From: an uncultured Aquincola sp.
Lineage (GTDB): Bacteria > Pseudomonadota > Gammaproteobacteria > Burkholderiales > Burkholderiaceae
Length of the DNA stretch: 8,823 nucleotides
NCBI GenBank assembly: GCA_937883885.1
Contig: CAKZXL010000344.1
Coordinates: 1 to 8,823 of the forward strand
Direction of reading: 5' to 3'
Shown piece after piece: positions 1 through 7,435 of the stretch. Below the pieces are notes generated by a model that worked only from the letters and a program-made list of their open reading frames with translations, was not told the origin of the DNA and searched no databases. The first letter of the stretch is position 1. The number at the start of each line of letters is the position of its first letter. Both the position numbers and the translations under genes were made by a program.

Positions 1-2436
1 AACAAGCTGGCCAAGGCGCTGATCGGCACCAACAACGTCGACACCAATTCGCGCCTGTGCATGAGCAGCGCGGTGGCCGGCTACAAGGCCACGCTGGGTG
101 CCGATGCGCCGCCCGCCTGCTATGAAGACCTGGCCCATGCGCGCACTCTCTTCATCACCGGCGCCAACACCGCCTGGGCGCACCCCATCCTGTTCCGTCG
201 CATCGAAGACGCCAGGCGCGCCGACCCGCGGCTGCGCCTCATCGTGGCCGACCCGCGGCGCACCGACACCGCAGGCGCCGCCGACCTGCACTTGCCGCTG
301 CTGCCCGGCAGCGACGTGGCGCTGTACCACGGCCTGCTGCACCTGATGCTGGCCGAAGGCTGGATAGCCCGCGACTACATCGACGCCCACACCCACGGCT
401 TCGAGGCGCTGCGCGTGCGGGTGGCCGAGTTCACCCCGCGTGAAACCAGTCGCCTGACCGGCCTGACCGAAAAGGCCTTGCTGCAGGCTGCCGCCTGGTT
501 TGCCGGGCTCGATGCGCCGGGCGAAGGCCGCAGCCCCACCCTGTCGCTGTATTGCCAGGGCCTGAACCAGAGCGCCAGCGGCACCGCCAAGAATGCGGCC
601 TTGATCAACCTGCACCTGGCCACCGGCCAGATCGGCCGCGCCGGCGCCGGGCCGTTTTCGCTCACCGGCCAGCCCAATGCGATGGGCGGGCGCGAGGTGG
701 GCGGCCTGAGCAATCTGCTGCCCGCCCACCGCGACCTGGCCAACCCGGCGCACCGCGCCGAGATGGCCGCCTTCTGGGGCGTGCCGCGCATTCCCGAGCA
801 GCCGGGCAAAAGCGCGGTGGAGATGTTCAAGGCCGCGGCCGAAGGCCAGATCAAGGCCTTGTGGATAGCCTGCACCAACCCCGCCCAGTCGATGCCCGAC
901 CAGGCGCTGGTGCGCGAGGCGCTGCGCCGCTGCGAGTTCGTCGTGGTGCAGGAGGCCTTCGCCACCACCGCCACCGCCGCCTTCGCCGACCTGCTGCTGC
1001 CGGCCACCACCTGGGGCGAGAAGGAAGGCACCGTGACCAACAGCGAGCGCCGCATCAGCCGCGTGCGGCGCGCGGTGGCCGCGCCCGGCCAGGCGCGTCA
1101 CGACTGGCACATCGCCACCGAGCTGGCGCAGCGGCTGGAGGGCCGGCTGCGCCCCGGCGAGACGCCGCTCTTCGACTACCGCACGCCTGAAGAAGTGTGG
1201 AACGAGCACCGCGAGACCACCCGTGGCCGCGACCTCGACATCACCGGCCTCAGCTACCCGCTGCTGGACAGCGCCGGGCCGCAGCAATGGCCGATGCCCG
1301 CCGGCCACACCCGCGGCCGCGCCCGGCTGTATGAAGACGGCATCTACCCCACCGACGACGGCCGCGCCCGCTTCTTCGACACGCCCTTCGAGCCGGTGGC
1401 CGAGCCGCGCGACGTGCGCCACCCTTACGGCCTGAACACCGGCCGCCTGCGAGACCAGTGGCATGGCATGAGCCGCACCGGCACCCTGGGGCGGCTGTTC
1501 GGCCAGGCGCCCGAGCCCACCGTCGACCTGCATCCGACCGAGCTGCAGCGACTGGGCCTTGCGCCCGGCGACCTGGTGCATGTGACGTCCCGCCGCGGCT
1601 CCATCGTGCTGCCCGCGGCGGCCGACGAAGGCCTGGGGCCGATGCAGGCCTACATCGCGATGCACTGGGGCGAAGAATTCGTCTCCGGCCGCAGCGCCCG
1701 TGGCGAGCCGCTGGCCGGCGTGAACGCGCTCACCACGCCGCGCTACTGCCCGCGCTCCAAGCAGCCTGAGCTCAAGCACTGCGCCATCAAGCTGCTGAAG
1801 GCCGAGCTGCCCTGGCGCCTGGTGGCCCTGGCCTGGCTGCCCGATGAAGAAGCGCTGCCGGCCCGCCGCGCCCTGCAGGCCTTGATGCATGAGTTCAGCC
1901 ATGCGATGTGCGTGCCCTTCGGCCACCAGCGCGGCGGGCTGATGTTCAAGGCCGCGCATGAAGGTCCGCCGCCGATGTCGCTGGTGCGCCGCATCGAGAC
2001 GCTGCTCGGCCTGGCCTACGGCAGCCACGATGCACCGGTGCTGCACTACGAAGACGCCCGCCGCGGCCAGCGCCGTGCGGTGCGGCTGCGCCGGGCGGGG
2101 GATGACCGCCGGCTCGACGCCTTTCTGCTGGCCGGCGATGCGCGCGCCGAAGCCTGGCTCAAGCCGCTGCTGCAGGACGAGCGGCCGGTGCAGGCCTATG
2201 GCCGCCAGCTGCTGCAGGCCGGCCCCCACCCACCCTTGCCGACACCGGTGCGCGGGCGCCAGGTGTGCACCTGCTTCAACATCAGCGCCGACCAGATCGA
2301 GGCCACCCTGGCCACCTGCGCCGGTGACGACGCCGACCGCCTGCAGCAATTGCAGGATGCGCTGAAATGCGGCACGAATTGCGGCTCCTGCGTGCCTGAG
2401 CTCAAGCGCCTGGTGGCCGCTGGCGTCACCGCCTGA
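1..2436 (+). CDS. nasA: Assimilatory nitrate reductase catalytic subunit, molybdopterin type with C-terminal BFD-like [2Fe-2S] domain (5' partial)
   Basis: Cytoplasmic Mo-bis-MGD enzyme that reduces nitrate to nitrite for nitrogen assimilation. The reading frame is open from base 1, so the gene starts upstream of the window; 811 residues are visible and the N-terminal [4Fe-4S] domain (about 100-130 residues in the family) is missing. Residue numbers count from the first codon. The motif SRLCMSSAVAGY carries Cys20, the expected molybdenum ligand in the NapA/NasA family. Further family motifs are GQPNAMGGREVGG (223-235), CTNPAQSMPD (291-300), GTVTNSERR (343-351) and NTGRLRDQWHGM (479-490), the last opening the dinucleotide-binding C-terminal domain. 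A BFD-like domain ends the protein, with Cys756-x-Cys758 and Cys794-x2-Cys797 as likely cluster ligands and extra cysteines at 773 and 790. Downstream ybiB and cobA support nitrate rather than formate as substrate. The electron donor is not visible. NasA assignment is strong; exact substrate is inferred from motifs and context. Confidence 0.93.
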   Translation, partial: NKLAKALIGTNNVDTNSRLCMSSAVAGYKATLGADAPPACYEDLAHARTLFITGANTAWAHPILFRRIEDARRADPRLRLIVADPRRTDTAGAADLHLPLLPGSDVALYHGLLHLMLAEGWIARDYIDAHTHGFEALRVRVAEFTPRETSRLTGLTEKALLQAAAWFAGLDAPGEGRSPTLSLYCQGLNQSASGTAKNAALINLHLATGQIGRAGAGPFSLTGQPNAMGGREVGGLSNLLPAHRDLANPAHRAEMAAFWGVPRIPEQPGKSAVEMFKAAAEGQIKALWIACTNPAQSMPDQALVREALRRCEFVVVQEAFATTATAAFADLLLPATTWGEKEGTVTNSERRISRVRRAVAAPGQARHDWHIATELAQRLEGRLRPGETPLFDYRTPEEVWNEHRETTRGRDLDITGLSYPLLDSAGPQQWPMPAGHTRGRARLYEDGIYPTDDGRARFFDTPFEPVAEPRDVRHPYGLNTGRLRDQWHGMSRTGTLGRLFGQAPEPTVDLHPTELQRLGLAPGDLVHVTSRRGSIVLPAAADEGLGPMQAYIAMHWGEEFVSGRSARGEPLAGVNALTTPRYCPRSKQPELKHCAIKLLKAELPWRLVALAWLPDEEALPARRALQALMHEFSHAMCVPFGHQRGGLMFKAAHEGPPPMSLVRRIETLLGLAYGSHDAPVLHYEDARRGQRRAVRLRRAGDDRRLDAFLLAGDARAEAWLKPLLQDERPVQAYGRQLLQAGPHPPLPTPVRGRQVCTCFNISADQIEATLATCAGDDADRLQQLQDALKCGTNCGSCVPELKRLVAAGVTA

Positions 2437-2492
2437 AACACCTGCCTGCCAAGGTCCGAAACTTGCGAACCTGAGCGCAGGAGACAGCCTTC

Positions 2493-3458
2493 ATGACCAG
2501 CATTCGTCACTACATCAAGGAGATCGGCCGCGGCAGCGCCGGCGCACGGTCCCTCAGCATCGAACAGGCCCAGGACCTGATGGGCCTGGTGCTGGACGGC
2601 CAGGTCACCGACCTGGAGATCGGCGCCTTCGCCATCGCCATGCGCATGAAGGGCGAAACGCTCGATGAGCTGCTCGGCTTTCTGGCCGCGGTGCAGGCGC
2701 GCTGCCAACCCATCGTGGCCGACCGGCCGGTGGTGGTGCTGCCCACCTACAACGGCGCCCGCCGGCTGCCCAACCTCACGCCCCTGCTGGCCATGCGTCT
2801 GGCGCAAGAAGGCGTGCCGGTGCTGATGCACGGCCCGCGCCACGACCCGCAGCGCGTGAGCACCGCCGACGTGCTGCACGACCTGGGCCTGCCCATCGCC
2901 CACGGCGTGGACGAGGTGGAACAGGCCTGGGCGCGGCGCGAACCGGCCTTCCTCTGCATCGACGCGTTGTGCCCGCCGCTGGCCCGGTTGCTGGACGTGC
3001 GCTGGACCATCGGCCTGCGCAACTCGGGCCACACCGTGGCCAAGCTGCTGGACCCGGTGCAAGGCGCACCCGCGCTGCGCCTGGCCAGCTACACCCACCC
3101 CGAATTCGGCGAGTTGATGGGCCAGTTCGCACGCCAGGCCGGCGCCCACATGATGCTGCTGCGCGGCACCGAAGGTGAGGCCGTGGCCGACCCGCGCCGC
3201 CAGCCCCGCATCGAAGGCTGGATCGCCGGCCAGCCGCGGCCCGAGCTCAGCTGCCCCGCGCAGGAAGGCGTGCTGGCCACCATGCCGCTGCTGCCGCGCA
3301 CCCACGATGCCGCCACCACCGCGCTCTACATCCAGTCGGTGATGAGCGGCGAAAAGCCCGCCCCCGATCCGCTGGAAAACCAGGTGGCCCTGGTGCTCAA
3401 GAGCCTGTCCGCGCTGGGCAGCCTGCAGGGCCAGCGCCACGTAGGAAGTGCCGCATGA
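2493..3458 (+). CDS. ybiB: YbiB/TrpD2-family protein (anthranilate phosphoribosyltransferase-like fold, probably nucleic-acid binding)
   Basis: A 321-residue homologue of E. coli YbiB, a structural relative of anthranilate phosphoribosyltransferase (TrpD) described as a nucleic-acid-binding protein without known transferase activity. The N-terminal helical domain (about 1-72) has the TrpD-like pattern seen around VTDLEIGAFAIAMRMKGET (38-56). The stretch PTYNGARRLPNLTPLLA (84-100) occupies the place where TrpD has its glycine-rich GTGGD phosphoribosyl-pyrophosphate loop. Other family marks are GLRNSGHTVAKLL (174-186), SYTHPEFGELM (199-209) and LLRGTEGEAVADPRR (222-236). The start at 2493 has an AGGAG ribosome-binding site at 2479-2483, 56 bp after nasA. 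The stop overlaps the cobA start (ATGA, 3455-3458), so translation of the two is probably coupled. What it does in nitrate assimilation is unknown; losing the TrpD loop argues against anthranilate chemistry. Confidence 0.9.
   Translation: MTSIRHYIKEIGRGSAGARSLSIEQAQDLMGLVLDGQVTDLEIGAFAIAMRMKGETLDELLGFLAAVQARCQPIVADRPVVVLPTYNGARRLPNLTPLLAMRLAQEGVPVLMHGPRHDPQRVSTADVLHDLGLPIAHGVDEVEQAWARREPAFLCIDALCPPLARLLDVRWTIGLRNSGHTVAKLLDPVQGAPALRLASYTHPEFGELMGQFARQAGAHMMLLRGTEGEAVADPRRQPRIEGWIAGQPRPELSCPAQEGVLATMPLLPRTHDAATTALYIQSVMSGEKPAPDPLENQVALVLKSLSALGSLQGQRHVGSAA
3443..3448 (+). promoter_or_regulatory. Ribosome-binding site of cobA inside the end of ybiB
   Basis: AGGAAG lies 6 nt before the cobA ATG at 3455 and within the last codons of ybiB. 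With the ATGA stop/start overlap it supports coupled translation and fixes the cobA start. Confidence 0.7.
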
Positions 3459-4252
3459 CCGTTCCCTCCCCCGCCCGTGCCCCCGGCCGCTGCACCCTCG
3501 TGGGCGCCGGCCCCGGCGACCCCGAGCTGCTCACCATCAAGGCCCTGCGCGTCATCCGCGCGGCCACCGTGCTGCTGGTGGACGACCTGGTGAGCGATGC
3601 GCTGCTGCGCTTTGCGCTGGGCCGGCGGCGGCCGCGCATCGTGCACGTGGGCAAGCGCGGCGGCTGCGCCAGCACACCGCAGGCCTTCATCGAAAAGCTG
3701 ATGGTGGCCGAGGCGCTCAAGGGCGAGCAGGTGGTCCGGCTCAAGGGCGGCGACCCCTTCGTCTTCGGCCGCGGCGGCGAAGAGGTGCAGGCGCTGCAGG
3801 CGCACGGCGTGGCGGTGGAGGTGGTCAACGGCATCACCTCGGGCCTGGCGGCGGCCACCGGCATCGGCGCGCCGCTGACGCACCGCGACCATGCGCAAGG
3901 CGTGATGTTCGTGACCGGCCATGCCCGCGAAGGCGGCCACGGCCCCGACTGGTCGGTGCTGGCGCAGGCCGCGGCGCAGGGCATCACGCTGGTGGTGTAC
4001 ATGGGCGTGGCCCAGGTGGCGCGGCTGCAGCAGGGGCTGCTGCAAGGGCTGCCCGCCGCCACGCCGGCCGCGGTGGTGCAGCAGGCGTCGCTGCCGCAGC
4101 AGCGGCATGTGGTCACCACGCTGGGCCAGCTGCCGCAGGCCATCGCCGATCACGGCCTGGGCAGCCCGTCCATCATCATCGTGGGCGATGTGCTGCAGGG
4201 GCTGCAGGCGGCGGCCGTGCCGCCGACGGTCAAAGCCGCTGCTGCGCGCTGA
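3455..4252 (+). CDS. cobA: Uroporphyrinogen-III C-methyltransferase (SUMT)
   Basis: S-adenosylmethionine-dependent enzyme that methylates uroporphyrinogen III at C2 and C7 to give precorrin-2, the branch point to siroheme and cobalamin. The 265 residues form a single tetrapyrrole-methylase domain: [12 protein letters not shown] (16-27) is the N-terminal signature, [17 protein letters not shown] (94-110) the second, followed by TSGLAA (128-133), PLTHRDHAQ (140-148), YMG (182-184) and PSIIIVGDV (238-246). It lacks the N-terminal precorrin-2 dehydrogenase/ferrochelatase module of CysG, so that step must be encoded elsewhere. It is last in the nasA-ybiB-cobA operon, where the likely job is siroheme supply for an assimilatory nitrite reductase (inference from context). 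Its final 23 bp overlap the end of cheB on the other strand. In this family 'cobA' means SUMT, not the unrelated cob(I)alamin adenosyltransferase of the same name. Confidence 0.95.
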   Translation: MTVPSPARAPGRCTLVGAGPGDPELLTIKALRVIRAATVLLVDDLVSDALLRFALGRRRPRIVHVGKRGGCASTPQAFIEKLMVAEALKGEQVVRLKGGDPFVFGRGGEEVQALQAHGVAVEVVNGITSGLAAATGIGAPLTHRDHAQGVMFVTGHAREGGHGPDWSVLAQAAAQGITLVVYMGVAQVARLQQGLLQGLPAATPAAVVQQASLPQQRHVVTTLGQLPQAIADHGLGSPSIIIVGDVLQGLQAAAVPPTVKAAAAR

Positions 4253-5315
4253 TCTCGCGCGACAACGCGCCCAGCGGCAGCGTGCGCTGCACCGCGCCGC
4301 GCTTGATGGCTTCCTTGGGCATGCCGAAGACCACGCAGGTGGCTTCGTCCTGCGCCAGCGTGGCAGCGCCGGCGGTGCGCATTTCCATCAGGCCGGCGGC
4401 ACCATCGTCGCCCATGCCGGTCATGATGATGCCCAGCGCATTGGCACCGGCACACTTGGCGCCGGAGCGGAACAGCACGTCCACCGACGGGCGATGGCGG
4501 TTGACCAGCGGCCCATCCACCACTTCCACGTGGTACTGCGCGCCGCTGCGGCGCAGCAGCGTGTGCTTGCCGCCGGGGGCGATGAGCGCCAGGCCGGGCA
4601 CCACGCGGTCGCCGGTGGCGGCCTCCTTCACCGTGATCTGGCACAGCGTGTTCAGCCGCGCCGCGAAGGCGGCGGTGAACTTCTCGGGCATGTGCTGCAC
4701 GATGACGATGCCGGGCGACACGCGCGGCAGCTCGGTCAGCACCGCTTCCAGTGCCTGGGTGCCGCCGGTGCTGGTGCCGATGAGCACCACGCGCTCGGTG
4801 GTCTGCGCCATGGCCCGCGCGCCCTGCGCATTGGGCGGCAGGATCACGTCGGCGGTGTGCTTGGCCGTGGGCACCAGCGGCGCCACGGCCGACCGGGCCA
4901 CCGTGCGGCGCACGTTGGCCTGCGCCGCCGCCTTGACGGTGCCCACCAGTTCCTGCGCCGCCTCGGCCAGGAACTGCTTGAGCCCCAGCTTGGGCTTGGT
5001 GACGATGGACACCGCGCCGGCGGCCAGCGCCTCCAGCGTGGTCTTGGCGCCCTTTTCGGTCAGCGTGCTGCAGATGACCACCGGCGTCGGCCGCTCTTCC
5101 ATGATCTTGCGCAGGAAGGTGATGCCGTCCATGCGCGGCATTTCCACGTCCAGCACGATCACGTCGGGCCATTGCTGGCGCATGCGTTCCTGGGCCAGCA
5201 CCGGGTCGGCGCAGGCGGCGATGACTTCGATGCCCGGGGCTTCGCCCAGCAGGCCGGTCATCACCTGGCGCACCACGGCGGAATCGTCCACCACCAGCAC
5301 CTTGATCGTTTTCAT
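4230..5315 (-). CDS. cheB: Chemotaxis response regulator protein-glutamate methylesterase/deamidase
   Basis: Removes methyl groups from receptor glutamates, and deamidates glutamines, to reset receptor signalling; activated by phosphorylation from CheA. The 361 residues hold an N-terminal receiver domain (about 3-122) with the acidic pocket Asp10/Asp11, phospho-acceptor Asp56 in VIVLDVEMP and Lys107 in VTKP. A linker of about 45 residues follows, then the methylesterase domain (about 173-355). Its catalytic triad is visible: Ser182 in GTSTGG, His208 in QHMP and Asp304 in MGDDGA. The spacing of the three is the same as I recall for Salmonella CheB (S164, H190, D286). The gene is the last of this che operon seen here; its ATG overlaps the stop of the upstream REC-EAL gene (ATGA, 5312-5315). 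Its 3' end overlaps the convergent cobA. All key residues are present, so it should be active. Confidence 0.97.
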   Translation of the reverse strand: MKTIKVLVVDDSAVVRQVMTGLLGEAPGIEVIAACADPVLAQERMRQQWPDVIVLDVEMPRMDGITFLRKIMEERPTPVVICSTLTEKGAKTTLEALAAGAVSIVTKPKLGLKQFLAEAAQELVGTVKAAAQANVRRTVARSAVAPLVPTAKHTADVILPPNAQGARAMAQTTERVVLIGTSTGGTQALEAVLTELPRVSPGIVIVQHMPEKFTAAFAARLNTLCQITVKEAATGDRVVPGLALIAPGGKHTLLRRSGAQYHVEVVDGPLVNRHRPSVDVLFRSGAKCAGANALGIIMTGMGDDGAAGLMEMRTAGAATLAQDEATCVVFGMPKEAIKRGAVQRTLPLGALSREISAQQRL

Positions 5316-6583
5316 GTCGTCTCCGATTCCGCGGTCGGCGTGCGCAGCGCCGGCAGCCGTGCCTCATGGCTCTTGAGCCAGCGCGGCAGCGCATCGCCGG
5401 TCATCGGCCGTGCGATCAGGTAGCCCTGCCCCAGGGTGCAGCCGAACTGCTGCAGCAGCCGCCAGTCGGCCATGGTCTCCACGCCTTCGGCCACCGACAC
5501 CAGGCCCAGCCGGCCGGCCATCTCCAGTGCCGACTGCAGGATGACGCGCAGGTGCGCCTGCTGGTGCGCCTTGTGCACGAAGCTGCGGTCGATCTTCAGC
5601 TCGGTGAAGGGGATGCGCGCCAGCTGCTGCATCGACGAGAAGCCGGTGCCGTAGTCGTCGATCGACAGGCCCATGCCGCGCATGCGCAGCCGGCCCAGCA
5701 CGCCCATGGTCTGGGCGTCGTAACCCACCACCGAGCCTTCGGTGATCTCCAGCACCAGCTGCCCCGGGGCCAGCCCGTGGCGGGCCAGCAAGGCACTGAT
5801 GCCTTCCACCAGACCCGGCGTCTGCAGCAGCAGCGGCGACAGGTTGATGGCCATGGACATGGCCAGCCCATGGCTCATCCAGCTGGCCAGCTGCGCCATG
5901 GCCTGGTCGGCGATGGACTGCGTCAGCCGCAGGATGAGGCCGTGCTTTTCGGCCGTGGCGATGAAACGGTCGGGGGGCACCGTGCCCAGCACCGGATCGG
6001 TCCAGCGGGCCAGCACCTCCACCCCGCGGACGATGCCGGTGCGGATGTCGACCTTGGGTTGGTAGTACGGCAGCACCAGGCCCTGGGCCAGCGCGGCTTC
6101 CAGCCGCTCCGGCGCAATAGGCGGCGGCAGCCCGGTGGCCGGCAGCAGCGGCGAGCCGGTGTCCACCGCATGGCAGCGCTGCAGCGCGCCGGCCAGCAGC
6201 TCGGCCGTCAAGGGCTTGGACACGCCGCCCAGCAAGGGCATGCCCAGCGTGGTGGCCATGGTTTCCACCGCGCGCACCAGCGCGCCTTCTCGTGAAGAAG
6301 CCACCAGGAAAGGAATGCGGATGCCGCGGCGGCTCAACTGCTGGATCAGCTCGATGCCGTCCATCTCCGGCATTTCCAGGTCGATGACCAGAAGCGACGG
6401 CGGCACCGGCAGCTCGGCCAGCAGATCCAGCGCCTGTAGGCCGTGATGCGCTTCGTGGATCTGCACCACGCCCAGCGACCGGAACAGCGCGACAGCATGC
6501 TCGCGCTGCACCACGCTGTCATCGACCACCAGCACCGATTCGTGCCGATCGGCCGCGGGGCCAGGCGAATTGCCCGTGTCCAT
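5312..6583 (-). CDS. REC-EAL response regulator, predicted cyclic-di-GMP phosphodiesterase (RocR-like architecture)
   Basis: A 423-residue response regulator that should hydrolyse c-di-GMP to pGpG under control of phosphorylation, plausibly by the operon's CheA. The receiver domain (about 15-138) shows Asp21/Asp22, phospho-acceptor Asp68 in [11 protein letters not shown] and Lys123 in SKP. A proline-rich linker (about 142-158) leads to the EAL domain (about 159-405). Every expected catalytic residue is there: Glu189 in EVLAR, Asn247 in INLSP, Glu279 and Glu282 in LEITE, Asp309/Asp310 in [10 protein letters not shown], Lys330 in ELKID, Glu366 in AEGVET and Gln386 in GQGYL. These sit exactly 14 residues after those I recall for Pseudomonas RocR. 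The start at 6583 is chosen because AGGAGAC lies just upstream and the receiver begins here; the frame is open further upstream, but that part only shadows cheR. It lies 29 bp after cheR and overlaps cheB by 4 bp. It has no GGDEF domain, so synthesis is not expected. Confidence 0.93.
   Translation of the reverse strand: MDTGNSPGPAADRHESVLVVDDSVVQREHAVALFRSLGVVQIHEAHHGLQALDLLAELPVPPSLLVIDLEMPEMDGIELIQQLSRRGIRIPFLVASSREGALVRAVETMATTLGMPLLGGVSKPLTAELLAGALQRCHAVDTGSPLLPATGLPPPIAPERLEAALAQGLVLPYYQPKVDIRTGIVRGVEVLARWTDPVLGTVPPDRFIATAEKHGLILRLTQSIADQAMAQLASWMSHGLAMSMAINLSPLLLQTPGLVEGISALLARHGLAPGQLVLEITEGSVVGYDAQTMGVLGRLRMRGMGLSIDDYGTGFSSMQQLARIPFTELKIDRSFVHKAHQQAHLRVILQSALEMAGRLGLVSVAEGVETMADWRLLQQFGCTLGQGYLIARPMTGDALPRWLKSHEARLPALRTPTAESETT
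5319..5324 (-). promoter_or_regulatory. Ribosome-binding site of cheB inside the REC-EAL gene
   Basis: GGAGAC on the minus strand, 3 nt before the cheB ATG (GGAG is 5 nt away), lies within the last codons of the REC-EAL gene. Together with the 4-bp overlap it points to translational coupling. Confidence 0.7.
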
Positions 6584-6586
6584 TCC

Positions 6587-6593
6587 GTCTCCT
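6587..6593 (-). promoter_or_regulatory. Ribosome-binding site that fixes the start of the REC-EAL gene
   Basis: AGGAGAC on the minus strand, 3 nt before the ATG at 6583 (AGGAG is 5 nt away). It favours this start over any in-frame start within cheR up to 7318. Confidence 0.7.
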
Positions 6594-6596
6594 ACC

Positions 6597-6612
6597 GGCG
6601 GCCGGGGCCGCC
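6597..6612 (-). repeat. GC-rich inverted repeat between cheR and the REC-EAL gene
   Basis: A perfect 7-bp inverted repeat with a 2-nt centre, which as RNA would form a 6-bp stem of only G-C pairs with a 4-nt loop. It starts directly after the cheR stop codon and ends just before the ribosome-binding site of the REC-EAL gene. On the minus strand it is followed by GGTAGGAG, not a T-run, so it is not a standard intrinsic terminator. It could slow RNA decay from the 3' side or affect ribosome access to the next gene; that is speculation. Confidence 0.45.
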
Positions 6613-7419
6613 TTACAGCTTGCGATACACCGAGGGCGACACCTGTTCGACGCCCGTCATCATGCCGTTGAGGCTCTCGGAATGACCGACGACGAAGTAG
6701 CCGCCCGGCCGCAGCGTGGCCACCACGCGCTCCACGACCTGACGCTTGGTGTCGGCATTGAAATAGATCATCACGTTGCGCAGGAAGACCATGTCGAAGT
6801 TGCCCAGGTCGCCGGGCAAGGGTTCGTTCAGGTTCACCTGCAGCAGCTTCACACGATCGCGCAGCGCCTTTTGCACCAGCAGCGTGCCCTCCTGCTCGCC
6901 CGTGCCCTTGAGGCAGAAGCGCTTGAGATAGGCCGGCGGCACCTGGCGGGCGCGCTCCAGGGGGTAGTGCCCCAGGCGCGCACGCTGCAGCACCCGTGAG
7001 CTGATGTCCGAGCCGCTGACCTCCCAGGGCTTGTCGGCCCGCACGTCGGCCAGCACCATCGCCATGCTGTAGGGCTCTTCGCCGCTGGAGCAGGCAGCGC
7101 TCCAGATGCGAAAGGCCTGCGAGCGCGGCGCCTCGGCCGCCAGCCTGCGCAGCAGCTCGAAGTGCTTGGGCTCGCGGAAGAAATAGGTCTCGTTGGTAGT
7201 CAGCAGGTCCACCGCGATCTGCACCTCGGCCGCGTCGCGGCCGCTGTCCAGCAGCGCCAGGTAGTCGCTGTACCGGTCGAAGCCGTGGTGCGCCAGCCGC
7301 TTGGCCAGCCGCCCGCACACCAGGGCCTTCTTGCCCGCCGAGAGAGTGATGCCGGCCGCCTCGAGGATGAAGGTCTGGAAGCGCTGGTATTCGCGCTCAC
7401 TGATGGCCGGGTGTTGCAT
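6613..7419 (-). CDS. cheR: Chemotaxis protein methyltransferase
   Basis: Transfers methyl groups from S-adenosylmethionine to glutamates on chemoreceptor signalling helices, opposing CheB. The 268 residues have the N-terminal helical domain (about 1-75) and a Rossmann-type methyltransferase domain. Motifs include TTNETYFFREP (74-84), IWSAACSSGEEPYS (105-118, cofactor loop), SGSDIS (135-140, with Asp138 placed to hold the cofactor), FLRNVMIYF (212-220) and GHSESL (245-250). The beta-subdomain that docks on receptor tails lies around 151-190 and includes CLKGTGEQEG (169-178); it aligns without gaps to the recalled E. coli CheR segment. The gene starts 16 bp after the cheW stop and has only a weak, distant AGGG upstream (7432-7435), so translation may depend on coupling to cheW. 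Full length compared with the family. Confidence 0.97.
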   Translation of the reverse strand: MQHPAISEREYQRFQTFILEAAGITLSAGKKALVCGRLAKRLAHHGFDRYSDYLALLDSGRDAAEVQIAVDLLTTNETYFFREPKHFELLRRLAAEAPRSQAFRIWSAACSSGEEPYSMAMVLADVRADKPWEVSGSDISSRVLQRARLGHYPLERARQVPPAYLKRFCLKGTGEQEGTLLVQKALRDRVKLLQVNLNEPLPGDLGNFDMVFLRNVMIYFNADTKRQVVERVVATLRPGGYFVVGHSESLNGMMTGVEQVSPSVYRKL

Positions 7420-7435
7420 GCGCTTGCAGGGCCCT

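Noticed and set aside
61..2436. ATG at 61 as the nasA start
   Set aside because: The frame is open to base 1, and the Met follows the molybdenum-ligand cysteine inside a conserved motif, so the true start lies upstream of the window.
2196..3440. 414-codon open frame antisense to nasA and ybiB
   Set aside because: Composition is rich in Gly, Ala, His and Gln as expected for a shadow frame in GC-rich DNA; no domain was recognised and it lies opposite ybiB.
3500..4252. cobA as cob(I)alamin adenosyltransferase or a CysG fusion
   Set aside because: The motifs are those of a tetrapyrrole methylase, and the 265-residue length leaves no room for a CysG dehydrogenase/chelatase module.
3448..5376. 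642-codon plus-strand frame across cobA and antisense to cheB
   Set aside because: Low-complexity Arg/Gly/Ala then Ser/Thr-rich text without a recognisable domain; both real genes there are certain.
4150..5394. 414-codon minus-strand frame overlapping cheB in another phase
   Set aside because: Arg/Gly/Ala/His-rich, a frame-shifted reading of cheB, which itself has full catalytic and receiver motifs.
3921..5423. 500-codon plus-strand frame opposite cheB
   Set aside because: His/Gln/Arg/Gly-rich shadow of cheB codons with no domain.
5366..6295. 309-codon plus-strand frame opposite the REC-EAL gene
   Set aside because: Gln/His/Ala/Arg-rich antisense shadow without any recognisable family.
5312..7318. 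Start of the REC-EAL gene at 7318, giving 668 residues
   Set aside because: The extra 245 residues are a low-complexity Ala/Arg/Gly frame overlapping cheR; the receiver domain and ribosome-binding site place the start at 6583.
7428..7435. AGGGCCCT palindrome between cheW and cheR as an operator
   Set aside because: Eight bases only, in very GC-rich DNA, within a 16-bp operon gap; expected by chance.
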